From a virus: a stretch of DNA of 64,000 nt. This document shows positions 8,305 to 16,729 of the stretch, in pieces. The stretch's first letter is position 1. Each line of letters begins with the position of its first letter. Location of the stretch: positions 37,504 to 101,503 of the IMG/VR virus record IMGVR_UViG_3300012012_001194. The stretch is one strand, 5' to 3'. The notes under the pieces were generated by a model, which had not been told where the DNA came from, made no database searches, and was given only the letters and a program-made list of their open reading frames with translations. Both the position numbers and the translations under genes were made by a program.

Positions 8305-11058
8305 TTACACGTTGTTGTCGTCTAGGCTGATGCCTTCGTCAGGGTACGAATCAATAGTCTTCTGCTTGAGGAACAGTAAGAGGTCGCCGAGCTGCTCAAA
8401 GGAGTTCCTAAGGTTGTCTTCAAGCTCAGGGATGTCCTTCTTGCCGTAGCGGTCTTCAAACTTATCTTTGTGCCAATAAAAGCTAAAGAGGATACGCCCA
8501 ATCTTGTCCAGCCCGCCCATAAGGTCGCCCAAGTGACGGTCTACCATCGTGTCATCACGGACAGACTTGATTAAAGTACCAATCATAGAAGTATCAAATA
8601 CGTCCTTTTGGCCGGACTGCGCCGCTTGGTAGCCAACAGCCATGGTATTAGGGTCAGGGAGCCTAGGGTCGTATATCGCTGAGTTTGACTGCAGCGATTG
8701 GCTGCTCATAGCAGGAAGTGCTTGCTGTTGAGGATAAGTAGATTGTACGCTGCCTAGCAACGTAGACTCCATACCCGAAGGTGGAGTTGGGAATGCAGGT
8801 GCAGAGGTGGAGCCCTGCATGGATGAATCAATAGGGTCGCCGGGAGCGGCTGACTTAATTAAATCCCCTGCGTCTTCTTTGGTAGGCAAGTGAACCCTGT
8901 AGTTTACTACCTTATTTTGTTTAGCCTCTTCAAGGATGGTTCTAGCTTGCTTCTCACGGAGAGAAGCGTCACGAACCAAGTGAATAAGAGCATCTTGAGG
9001 AGCCATTATCCTGCCGTTTACAGCAACCTCAGAACCAGTGTGCCGTACATTCAAAGAGGCCGTCTTTTGATAGATAGCGTGTTGAAGGTCGGTAAGGTTG
9101 CCTGGGGTTATAGAGCCGTCGCCGCTGCAGCAGTCTCCTGACAGCTTGATTACTTTAAAGCTACCAGGGATATAAAGGTCACCTTTAATAGCTTTGATGC
9201 GTACGCCTGGCTTTTCAGTAACGTAAAGTCTACGCCCGCCACCGATCAGACGTGGGCCGTAACTGCTCATATCGCAGTCGTCGTAAGAGCGCTTGGTTAT
9301 TACCTTGGGCAAGTAATCGGGTTTAGGCTGCGAGGCACTATCGTGATACATAACTCTGTAGTTTTTTGTGCCATCTGAAGAGCCTTCTACTTTGAGAACT
9401 TCAAAAGGTACGCTAGCGTCGCCGCTTTCGCTGACAGCCATATAAACGCTGCCCTTAGCTAGCGATGAGATCTCAGGGAGCTTCTCAAAGAACTTAGCGT
9501 AGCTGTCGCCGCTGTCTTTACTTTCTGGTGCGTCTTGCCCGCCGTCACGTGGTGGGCGGGTGAATAAGTTGCCTGGATGACTATTGATCCAGTTCTTCTC
9601 GCCTGCGTAGCTAACTACGGTAGCAAAGTCCTGACGACCGGAGGGGCCGTGAGGCATTAGGAAGATAACAGTCTTGAGCATGGAGAACGGGGATATAAGA
9701 AGGTCGTAGATCCCTGTCGTAGGCGGGTTCTCTATAGAGGTCGGCTCTTGAACTCTGTAAGCGATAGCGGCATCGTCCTTAGTTCTGGCATCTCTAAAGA
9801 TGACGCCGTCAGTAAGGAGCTTCTGCTTATCTGCTTCCGAAGAGTCCATGATACCGTCTGAGCCGTTATCAGAGGAGTTGAAGCTTCTTACAATAATAGT
9901 AAGGCCTTGCTTCTCTTGCGGCCTAAGGTACACAGACTCTTCAGATAACACGCCTGGCTCAGTAAGTGTACTTAGCTTAGCTACGGCGTCCTTAATAAAG
10001 GTGCCGCCACAAGCTTTATCAATAGCCTCTGCCATCTTAGGAAACTGCTGGCAGATATCGATGAGGCCCTTGACTAGTTCTCGGTAGCTGCTTTTATTAT
10101 GGGCCGCTTCTTTATTTAAGAATGACTTCAAAGTAAGCTTATTATCGTACTTAGGATCAAGCTCCGGATTAGTGCAAGCATGTTTAGCTAGCTGCCCAAT
10201 GCCGTCGAGCATTTCTTCTCTATCATCTGACCCAGCTTTGTAGCCGGCGGGTACTCCCATGCTTGCTCCACTGTTTCCAGGGTACTGCTGTCTCATGGGC
10301 TGTTGCATAGGGCTAGGGGCTGGACGTCTAGGGCCTTGCGTTCCTGTGCCGCCTTGTCCGCCGTTATATCCTGGAGTGCTCTTTGAAGGGTCCTTTGGAT
10401 CCTTGCGGTACTCTAGACCAGTGCCTCCGTGACCGCCATTCCATCCCGCTACGGTAGCGGCGGGGTCTGGCTTAGAGCGTGTAGGTTGGGTCATCCCATA
10501 GGCTTTATTAGAGGAGAAATTATTAGGGGCTGCACTGGGGTTTGCGTTGTCTTTGATGTTGATAGGAGGGAAGGCTTGCTTAGTATGGGAGGCAAACTTA
10601 GATGGCGGACGGCTGAACGCTTGAAGGTCAGGAGTAAGGAAGCCTAAACGGCTCATGTTTTGATCAGTCTTCTTACCAAGGCTGGCAGGCTTACGGCGTA
10701 AGATGTAGTTAAGCCAGTTTTCTTTAAGCGGTACGAATTGGTCTTGGTCTTTAAGATAGAGGAGCTCATGCCCTTTAAGGTCGCCATTAATAAAGAACAC
10801 AGGAGCGTAGAGCCACTGGGTTCCTACTTTAAAACCAAACAAGCCTACTGCTTTGGTGTTATCTTCATTGCGCTCCATTAGCTCAAACCCAACTTCATAG
10901 TCGAGAAGGCCTGGCGCTTTATCTTTTAAATAAGCATGGGCAAGGTTGCTAAATGCTTGCTCAAACTGAGTGTCGTTGCCTTCGCCACCAAGCTCAGCTT
11001 GCTTGACGAAGCCATTGATAGGGGGCAGTTCGATAAGAAACTTGTTATTATTGCTCAT
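8305..11058 (-). CDS. Large virion protein of unknown function
   Basis: The 917-residue product is read from ATG 11058 (MSNNNKFLIE), which has GGAAGG eight bases upstream; a longer TTG frame lacks a ribosome site. N-proximal VKQAELG fits the K-x-A processing pattern. Residues about 1-150 look globular, 170-290 are Pro/Gly-rich and disordered, and the rest alternates globular and linker segments with further KQA and KTA sites. A CDM...CCSGDG cysteine pair occurs in the middle. No family is recognised. It is transcribed soon after the beta' C-terminal RNA polymerase gene, so it could be a structural protein co-packaged with the virion polymerase; that is inference. Confidence 0.55.
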   Translation of the reverse strand: MSNNNKFLIELPPINGFVKQAELGGEGNDTQFEQAFSNLAHAYLKDKAPGLLDYEVGFELMERNEDNTKAVGLFGFKVGTQWLYAPVFFINGDLKGHELLYLKDQDQFVPLKENWLNYILRRKPASLGKKTDQNMSRLGFLTPDLQAFSRPPSKFASHTKQAFPPINIKDNANPSAAPNNFSSNKAYGMTQPTRSKPDPAATVAGWNGGHGGTGLEYRKDPKDPSKSTPGYNGGQGGTGTQGPRRPAPSPMQQPMRQQYPGNSGASMGVPAGYKAGSDDREEMLDGIGQLAKHACTNPELDPKYDNKLTLKSFLNKEAAHNKSSYRELVKGLIDICQQFPKMAEAIDKACGGTFIKDAVAKLSTLTEPGVLSEESVYLRPQEKQGLTIIVRSFNSSDNGSDGIMDSSEADKQKLLTDGVIFRDARTKDDAAIAYRVQEPTSIENPPTTGIYDLLISPFSMLKTVIFLMPHGPSGRQDFATVVSYAGEKNWINSHPGNLFTRPPRDGGQDAPESKDSGDSYAKFFEKLPEISSLAKGSVYMAVSESGDASVPFEVLKVEGSSDGTKNYRVMYHDSASQPKPDYLPKVITKRSYDDCDMSSYGPRLIGGGRRLYVTEKPGVRIKAIKGDLYIPGSFKVIKLSGDCCSGDGSITPGNLTDLQHAIYQKTASLNVRHTGSEVAVNGRIMAPQDALIHLVRDASLREKQARTILEEAKQNKVVNYRVHLPTKEDAGDLIKSAAPGDPIDSSMQGSTSAPAFPTPPSGMESTLLGSVQSTYPQQQALPAMSSQSLQSNSAIYDPRLPDPNTMAVGYQAAQSGQKDVFDTSMIGTLIKSVRDDTMVDRHLGDLMGGLDKIGRILFSFYWHKDKFEDRYGKKDIPELEDNLRNSFEQLGDLLLFLKQKTIDSYPDEGISLDDNNV

Positions 11059-11144
11059 ATTCTTAACCTTCCCTGGCTTAGAAATTAACATAGAGCCATT
11101 ATGCTCTTTATTTTCCAACTCTGCAACAATTACAGTGGCGATTA

Positions 11145-11516
11145 TTATCTAGGTCGCATATTTAATAGGTTTCGAGTCATGCTACCGCTATTCATTAGGT
11201 CGAGCATAATTCCAAACCTTGTCGCCTGGGCCATCTTAGCATAATTACCATTCGAGGTGTTAGTGGAGACGTCTCCACTATTTACCTGAGATACGGCAGC
11301 GGCCTGATTAGATACAGAAGGCAGTAGCGTAGACGGGGCCATGGCCTGCGGAAGTGTGTTTACTTGGGCTGCGGCTTGCGGAGATGGCTTACCAGCTTTA
11401 GCAGCAGAAAGGGGAGGCGTAGCGGATGAGCCGCTGCTGGCGGCAGGCTTAGGAATCGATAAGTCTTTTGGAGAAGCGGCGCCAGCAGCTGCCCATTTAT
11501 TAAGAAAATAGCTCAT
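11145..11516 (-). CDS. Small Ala/Pro-rich protein, unknown
   Basis: This is a 123-residue protein whose ATG overlaps the stop of the beta' C-terminal gene (TAATG), implying coupled translation. MSYFLNKWAAAGAAS at the start includes N-K-W-A, another N-proximal K-x-A; residues 20-85 are Pro/Ala/Ser-rich and disordered; the C-terminus is helical. A full 20-bp version of the dispersed palindrome lies in it and is read as SGDVST. Probably a minor virion protein or polymerase-associated factor; no family is recognised. Confidence 0.5.
   Translation of the reverse strand: MSYFLNKWAAAGAASPKDLSIPKPAASSGSSATPPLSAAKAGKPSPQAAAQVNTLPQAMAPSTLLPSVSNQAAAVSQVNSGDVSTNTSNGNYAKMAQATRFGIMLDLMNSGSMTRNLLNMRPR
11264..11277. 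promoter_or_regulatory. Dispersed palindrome TGGAGACGTCTCCA, copy 2
   Basis: Here the symmetry extends to 20 bp (11261-11280, TAG...CTA), the longest arms of the ten copies. It is inside the 123-residue gene, in frame as SGDVST. Confidence 0.8.
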
Positions 11517-13435
11517 TAAAGTACCCCTTTGTCTTCTTTCATGTCTAAGACACCGTTGTCCATTTGCTTAGTGTTATACCCTTTTACTGGGCCTTTGCGT
11601 CCAAAGTCAACAGCCTTAGCTAGAGAAGGAACATAGGAAGTACTTTGCTCATCACTTATAGCCCCACGATGCACAGCTTGCAGAGTCGACTTTTTAAGGT
11701 TACTACCAAGCATGCGAGTCATCCAGTCGGGGTCATGCTGAAGGTTTTCTAGCCCACGGACAAAGTGAGGCTCAAAAGGAGCGGGCTTATTATGGACGGT
11801 AACCTTACCGACGCCGAAGTCATTAAAGTCATTAATCATCGAAGGCTTAATCTTAGTACCTATGGTGTAGTGCAGAACTGGCTGCTCTAAATAATTACCT
11901 ACTGATTCACTAGGGGTTACTATTCTATGTCCCTCTCTAGGTTCCCAGTCGTGCTCCACTGAGTCATAGGGGACAACATCATCTGGGGCAAATTGTTTGT
12001 ACTCATCCGTAAGCTTAATGTGATTAATAAGCCCTTTCGACATAACCTCAATATTACGACGATTACCGCCCATGCCGGCGTTTCTCATAGCACCTTTGAA
12101 AGCTTGAACAAACTGCCTGCGCCCTTCGCCTATGCCTTTGAACTTAGTCAACTGAGCAGGGTTTGCTATGCCGTCAGAAAGGGTGTCGCCAGCCTCTACT
12201 GTATCGTTGAGCTTTACAGATACTGCGGCTTCAGGGTTAACATAGTGGTCTACCCCGTTGATAGCTACAAAATACCCGCCGGTTGCTGCTGGCTTAATGC
12301 CTGTAACCTTTCCATCTGTCTGTGCGTGGGCGGCCCAGTAAGGAGACTGCTTAGGCGCCTGCACCAATTGATTTAAATGTTTAAACCCTGATACGGCTCC
12401 TGCGGCTCCGGCTACGCCACCAGTATGCTTTGAGCTCAGCTGCCCTTGGGAGATTGGCTCCGAAAGCGCTTGCATCGCAGCAATACCTACAGAGTCTCCA
12501 ATAGGAGCAAAGCCTCCCCGCTCTCTTATTCCTAAGTCTCTAGAGTAAAGTCCGCCATCGGGAGCGCCCATGGCTATTGGACTACGAACTAGAAGCCGTT
12601 TAAGGTTCTTAGACTTTAAATCTTTAAGTATTCTTGGAGTTAAGACGGTGTTTCTGCCATACCCTCCAGCCGGCATAGCTAGAAGAGCGCCCTCGTTATC
12701 ATCATCCTCGATGTCTACAGGAAGCCCGCGGTTTTCAGACCTCGTAGGATCCTCAGCGTCGTCGCCTACCACGATCATCCTATGGCCGATTTGATTAAGC
12801 TGCTTTGAGAAGAACCCAGCGTCCATGGTGGCGAACTTGGTATCCGCAACCCCTTTACGAGCTCCGAAAGCTCCAGCAAAGTATTCTGCAGGGTTAAGAC
12901 CTTTAGAATAGGAGCTGAATACCGGAATAGGTATTGGGTTGTCGTGGTGGTCTGTGTAAAGTAAGTCACCGCCCCTTAAGCTTTTAAGGTTCATCGGCTT
13001 ACCACGGGACCCAGACTGAATCTGTCTAGCTAGCTGATTATTCTCCCTGACGGAGTCATCGAATATACCCTTCTCCATGTCCTTCTGAGAGTTGTTCAGC
13101 AAGTCGATCATTTGGTTGTTTTTACCGGTCTCGTCGTTCTGAGGGTCAGCCATAATGCTGGCTATGGCGGTTCTAAGCTTAGCCTTTGCATCCATAGAGT
13201 ACTTAGACTCTCTGAGATCTTTAAGGCCGAACGAGAACCCACCGCTGCCATAAGCCACATCTCTACCAATGTCGTAGAGCTTCTTTGACACTTCTTTGTA
13301 CTTATCAGGGTGCTGCTCCGCTATGGTCTGCATGAGCGCTGCAGAGGACTTAGAATCTAAAGTTCTAGAGTAGTCCTTAAGTTCATTAGGGAGGGCGTCG
13401 TTAACCATGATCTGACCGATGGTGGTCCTAAGCAT
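11516..13435 (-). CDS. Multisubunit RNA polymerase, beta' C-terminal half
   Basis: The 639-residue protein matches the second half of bacterial beta' (RpoC). Residues 1-20 (TTIGQIMVNDALP) match the conserved T-x-G-x-x-x-x-x-x-LP segment. Residues 140-215 contain SGSRGKPMNLKSLRG, then NPAEYFAGAFGARKGVADTK and TMDAGFFSKQL, i.e. the F-loop, bridge-helix and trigger-loop region. Around residue 335, VGIAAMQALSEPISQGQL followed by SSKHTGG matches [24 protein letters not shown]. A later EGRRQFVQAFKG...NRRNIEVM segment matches the region that ends in HIEVIVRQM. The catalytic Asp triad is absent and lies in the fused gene at 18226. The two halves must assemble in trans. Confidence 0.9.
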   Translation of the reverse strand: MLRTTIGQIMVNDALPNELKDYSRTLDSKSSAALMQTIAEQHPDKYKEVSKKLYDIGRDVAYGSGGFSFGLKDLRESKYSMDAKAKLRTAIASIMADPQNDETGKNNQMIDLLNNSQKDMEKGIFDDSVRENNQLARQIQSGSRGKPMNLKSLRGGDLLYTDHHDNPIPIPVFSSYSKGLNPAEYFAGAFGARKGVADTKFATMDAGFFSKQLNQIGHRMIVVGDDAEDPTRSENRGLPVDIEDDDNEGALLAMPAGGYGRNTVLTPRILKDLKSKNLKRLLVRSPIAMGAPDGGLYSRDLGIRERGGFAPIGDSVGIAAMQALSEPISQGQLSSKHTGGVAGAAGAVSGFKHLNQLVQAPKQSPYWAAHAQTDGKVTGIKPAATGGYFVAINGVDHYVNPEAAVSVKLNDTVEAGDTLSDGIANPAQLTKFKGIGEGRRQFVQAFKGAMRNAGMGGNRRNIEVMSKGLINHIKLTDEYKQFAPDDVVPYDSVEHDWEPREGHRIVTPSESVGNYLEQPVLHYTIGTKIKPSMINDFNDFGVGKVTVHNKPAPFEPHFVRGLENLQHDPDWMTRMLGSNLKKSTLQAVHRGAISDEQSTSYVPSLAKAVDFGRKGPVKGYNTKQMDNGVLDMKEDKGVL

Positions 13436-13437
13436 GA

Positions 13438-13656
13438 TTAGCCTCCAATAGTGAGCTTCTTAATGATAGGTGGTGTAATTCCATATTGTTTAAGGACACT
13501 TGCAAAATCAGCATCACCTGCTGTATAGCAGGTGATTGTGTTATCAAGGTTATCAAAGAACAAAGCGATCGGGTTATTAAAGCTGTCATAAATGACTAAC
13601 CTTGTCGCCTTCGTTATAGGGCCCGCATTAAACGAGTCATGATAATCAAGAAGCAT
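13438..13656 (-). CDS. Small protein of unknown function upstream of beta' C-terminal
   Basis: A 72-residue protein, ATG at 13656, overlaps the preceding gene by 11 bases and ends two bases before the beta' C-terminal gene. It reads like a compact beta-rich fold (RLVIYDSFNNPIALFFDNLDNTI) with a C-terminal hydrophobic KKLTIGG. Tight packing with the polymerase gene suggests co-expression. No family is recognised; coding is supported by spacing and overlap rather than similarity. Confidence 0.55.
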   Translation of the reverse strand: MLLDYHDSFNAGPITKATRLVIYDSFNNPIALFFDNLDNTITCYTAGDADFASVLKQYGITPPIIKKLTIGG

Positions 13657-14329
13657 TTCTTCTGTTCTTTCTTAATAAGTGAAGGATGCCTGCAGCCTTC
13701 TCACTAACGCTAAAGTTATCAGCAGCTGTCTTGATTGGTGCAGCACCTTGGTCAGGTGAAGGAGCGCCGCCTTGGTCCTGTTTCTGGCCGTCTGCACCTT
13801 GCTGGCCTTTAGGGTCATCAAGGATATCATGAGGCAAGTTAAGCCCGAGGGATGAGTAAAGATGGGTCATGAGCTTTTGAATACGGTGCATGTACACCTC
13901 AGTCTGAGCTCCGTCATTCTTCTTTACAGCACCTTTACCGCCGCCTTTTGCTTCAGCCATAGCTCGTTGCATTTCGTCTTTTACAACTGACCTAATTTGC
14001 TCTGTAGGGTCAGGAGGAGGAGGAGGGGCACCGCCCATCATGGAAGGATCCATAGGGGGAGCACCACCGGCCATAGCAGGGTCCATAGGAGGAGCACCGC
14101 CAGCCATAGCAGGATCCATAGGAGGAGCACCACCGGCCATAGCAGGATCCATAGGAGGAGCACCACCGGCCATGGCGGGATCCATTGGAGGAGCGCCTTG
14201 TGGAGGGGCGCCGCCCATAGAAGGGTCCATTGGAGGAGCTCCTGGAGGAGCGCCTGCACCCTCTGGAGGCATGAAGGCTCGCTTAACATTGAGTTGTGCC
14301 TGCTTCAAAAGATACTTGTTGATAGCCAT
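13646..14329 (-). CDS. Repeat protein with PMDPAMAGGAP units, likely virion
   Basis: This is a 227-residue protein. Residues 1-20 (MAINKYLLKQAQLNVKRAF) are helical and contain KQA and KRA, matching the N-proximal K-x-A pattern. Residues 20-105 are Pro/Gly/Ala-rich with five near-identical 11-residue repeats. The C-terminal half is helical and charged. The repeat could be an extended linker. MDPAM is shared with the acidic head protein at 1706-2947, hinting at a common binding partner or a common origin. No enzyme motif is visible. Confidence 0.55.
   Translation of the reverse strand: MAINKYLLKQAQLNVKRAFMPPEGAGAPPGAPPMDPSMGGAPPQGAPPMDPAMAGGAPPMDPAMAGGAPPMDPAMAGGAPPMDPAMAGGAPPMDPSMMGGAPPPPPDPTEQIRSVVKDEMQRAMAEAKGGGKGAVKKNDGAQTEVYMHRIQKLMTHLYSSLGLNLPHDILDDPKGQQGADGQKQDQGGAPSPDQGAAPIKTAADNFSVSEKAAGILHLLRKNRRNAS
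14050..14214. repeat. Five 33-bp tandem repeats (11-residue units)
   Basis: Units begin at 14050, 14083, 14116, 14149 and 14182, each encoding an APPMDPAMAGG-type peptide on the minus strand. Units differ by a few third-position changes. Partial units continue to about 14236. Copy number is likely to vary between relatives. Confidence 0.85.
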
Positions 14330-14378
14330 GTTAATTACCCTTCTTATATGTTTAAAACGTTAATTGCCGTTATCGTCA

Positions 14379-15875
14379 TCAATCCTTGGAATAATCTGGA
14401 TACTCGTCAACAATCTGCATGTTTGGCTTTGATACAGTACTTGACTCCATTAAGCCGCCTAGTAAATCATTAGCCATGCTCGCTGGCAATCGTTTTCCTT
14501 CGCCCGCAGAGGTGCTAGGGGACAAGTACGTACTCCTGTCAACGCCTGTATTACCCATCCCCTTTCTAATCGCCATCTCATTAACCCCAGCGCCACCTAA
14601 GCCGCCGATAGCGCCACCAGCAAGAGCACCACGGCCAAGTCGACCAAGAATACCTACGCCTTTCTTTCGTTTACCAAACATAGCGTTACCTACGCCGCCT
14701 ATTGCAGCGCCTGCGCCGCCACCTAGGATAGCCGCCTGAGCTGTAGGGTCAAGACCTTTATAAGCATCTAAAGCCTGAGCTCCCATGCCCTTAAGGCTTT
14801 CTAAAAAAGCTCGCTTGTGCATGGTTCCGTTTTGATGACCAAGGCGAGCGGCAAAGGCTGCCGACTTGTTCACCTTTTTACCCTTTTTTTTGTTATTATC
14901 ACTTATGAACTTTCTCATCTCCCCGTGGGCTCCCTTGAACTCATTAGGAACATCATCAGTCAAGTCGTCATAGTCTTTTAAGTCGTCTGATGCGCCCTTT
15001 TCAAGTTGCGATCTTAAGCGCTGGTTACGAACGGCTGCGTCGTATCCTTCAAATCCGCCGCCTAGTAAAGATATAAGAGCCCCCGCTCCGGATCCAGCTC
15101 CTAAACCGCCTGCTAAGGATGCAGCAGCCATAGGTTCTGCGACCCCGGCAGCGCCTAGCATACCTACGCCCTGCCCCATTCGTCCAAATAACTCGCCCAC
15201 AGCGCCTGTAGTCCTGCCGACGTTACCCTCTTGGTAACGAGGCGAGCGGCCAGCTAATTGCTCTAAAGCGTCAACAGATCCGGCTCGATGAAATCCCCCC
15301 GCAGGCAGCAGGGCTCCCCACCTACTTAAATGCGGGTCTGCCGCAGCTAGATCCATAGTTTGGCCTTCAGCTTTAGCTTTATTATATTCGTCCCTAATTG
15401 TAGCGATCTGGCTAGCTCTGGCTGCATTATTTCCTAGGGCTCCGAGTGTTGCACCAATGCCAGTCCCAAGCATGGCACCTCTAGGGCCATTAGCGAATCC
15501 ACCTATGGTGGCGCCTCCAGCGGCGCCTAAAAGCGAAGTCAATACCCTTGCAGTATTTGGATTGGTTATGTTAAAAGCCGGGCTGTTACCCATGGCTTTA
15601 GATAATGTCGTGGCTTTACCTGCCCTAGCATCTGAGTACGGTAATCCCAGAACGTCACCAGCGGTGGCCCAGCGGCTGCCACTTAAAAGTTCATCATCAG
15701 GGCCGCCATACCCCTTGGGCGCTGCTTTAGGAGGGCCTCCAGCAGGCTTAGGCTTATTAGGTTCATAGGAGTATTTAGGCTTTTTCTTATCAGGAGCATC
15801 AGCCTCTTCCGCTTGCTTGTATAATTGCTCTAATGCTAACTTAAGTTCGGCGGCTTGGGCTGTAACACTATTCAT
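14379..15875 (-). CDS. Glycine-zipper virion protein
   Basis: The 498-residue protein starts at ATG 15875 behind GGAG. The start is helical with YKQAEEA near residue 20, another N-proximal K-x-A. A Pro/Lys linker follows (residues 28-60). At least three Gly/Ala-rich hydrophobic blocks follow, e.g. LLGAAGGATIGGFANGPRGA near 112, GVAEPMAAASLAGGLGAGSG near 245 and ILGGGAGAAIGGVGNAMFG near 385. These resemble membrane-inserting glycine zippers of phage ejection proteins. A basic KKKGKKVNKSAAFAARLG stretch near residue 330 contains another possible processing site. Likely an internal virion protein; the precise role is unknown. Confidence 0.55.
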   Translation of the reverse strand: MNSVTAQAAELKLALEQLYKQAEEADAPDKKKPKYSYEPNKPKPAGGPPKAAPKGYGGPDDELLSGSRWATAGDVLGLPYSDARAGKATTLSKAMGNSPAFNITNPNTARVLTSLLGAAGGATIGGFANGPRGAMLGTGIGATLGALGNNAARASQIATIRDEYNKAKAEGQTMDLAAADPHLSRWGALLPAGGFHRAGSVDALEQLAGRSPRYQEGNVGRTTGAVGELFGRMGQGVGMLGAAGVAEPMAAASLAGGLGAGSGAGALISLLGGGFEGYDAAVRNQRLRSQLEKGASDDLKDYDDLTDDVPNEFKGAHGEMRKFISDNNKKKGKKVNKSAAFAARLGHQNGTMHKRAFLESLKGMGAQALDAYKGLDPTAQAAILGGGAGAAIGGVGNAMFGKRKKGVGILGRLGRGALAGGAIGGLGGAGVNEMAIRKGMGNTGVDRSTYLSPSTSAGEGKRLPASMANDLLGGLMESSTVSKPNMQIVDEYPDYSKD

Positions 15876-15960
15876 ATCAACACTCCATGTTAAAAATGAG
15901 CAACTTAAACTCTATTGGAACAGTTTAAACTACATAATACAACGGCGCTACTGCAAACGA

Positions 15961-16599
15961 TTAGTCAAGAAGTAGTGGAGAAGCCTTCCTAAGCAGCTCG
16001 GGACGAAGCAACCCGTAGTCCCTTAGAAGCTTTGAAGTTCCTAAGAGGTTTTCATTGTGCCTGCCTGCACTGTAGTATCCGGCAGCTCCGCCAGCAGCAG
16101 CTGGCGCCAAGGTCGCCATGATTGAAGTAGATAGGGGCTGGCCCGTCAGCTTGCTAGCGGCTAAGCCACCAAGACCGCCGATCCCTGCATACCCTAGCGC
16201 TCTAAGCGTTGGGTTAGCCTTATGACTCTTAAAGTCATACTTCTCACTAGGATCGTTCTTTAATTTGTTGATGATGTTCTCAAAGCCAGGCCGGCCTAAG
16301 CCATAACCACTAAGATCGTCATCAGTAGGTTGAACCATGCTCTTGGCTTGGTCCAGCATAGATATAGCCATAGGCATACGGTCAGGACCGGGCTGCATGA
16401 AGTCCTTAAGGTTCATATTGCGAGCGGACTTCTCAGACGTTAGCTTGCTCCAGTTCTTCTTATCTGGGTAGGCTTCGCTTCCTGGCTTGGCGGGAGTTCC
16501 GCCTCTTTTCTTTTTTGCTTGAATGTTAGCCCACAACCCAGGGTTGCTCTCAGATGCTGATGATTTAAAGAACAAGCTATGTAATCCCTGTAAGCTCAT
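15961..16599 (-). CDS. Small virion protein with glycine-rich membrane segment
   Basis: The 212-residue product is read from ATG 16599 (MSLQGLHSLFF), which has AAGGAG six bases upstream; the open frame extends further but without a ribosome site. The N-terminal LFFKSSASES resembles the FFKRSSS/FFKRAA leaders of two genes at 43.7 and 53.5 kb. Residues 130-185 hold two Gly/Ala-rich hydrophobic stretches (GYAGIGGLGGLAASKL, ATLAPAAAGGAAGYYSA). It is separated by a 130-base gap from the SNF2 gene. Likely an internal or ejection protein; no known family is seen. Confidence 0.5.
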   Translation of the reverse strand: MSLQGLHSLFFKSSASESNPGLWANIQAKKKRGGTPAKPGSEAYPDKKNWSKLTSEKSARNMNLKDFMQPGPDRMPMAISMLDQAKSMVQPTDDDLSGYGLGRPGFENIINKLKNDPSEKYDFKSHKANPTLRALGYAGIGGLGGLAASKLTGQPLSTSIMATLAPAAAGGAAGYYSAGRHNENLLGTSKLLRDYGLLRPELLRKASPLLLD

Positions 16600-16729
16600 G
16601 ATCGGCTCCTTAGATAATAACCCAGCTGAAAAAGCCTCGTCGCTCTGACACACTTCCGCTTCGAGCAACGATTAGTCCCAGGAAAGTGCTAAAACAGGCC
16701 CTAGCCTTTCCAGCCAAGTACACATAATA

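Noticed and set aside
13997-14473. Plus-strand frames over the 33-bp repeat array
   Set aside because: Low-complexity mirrors of the minus-strand Pro/Gly repeat gene, which has a ribosome site and fits the operon.
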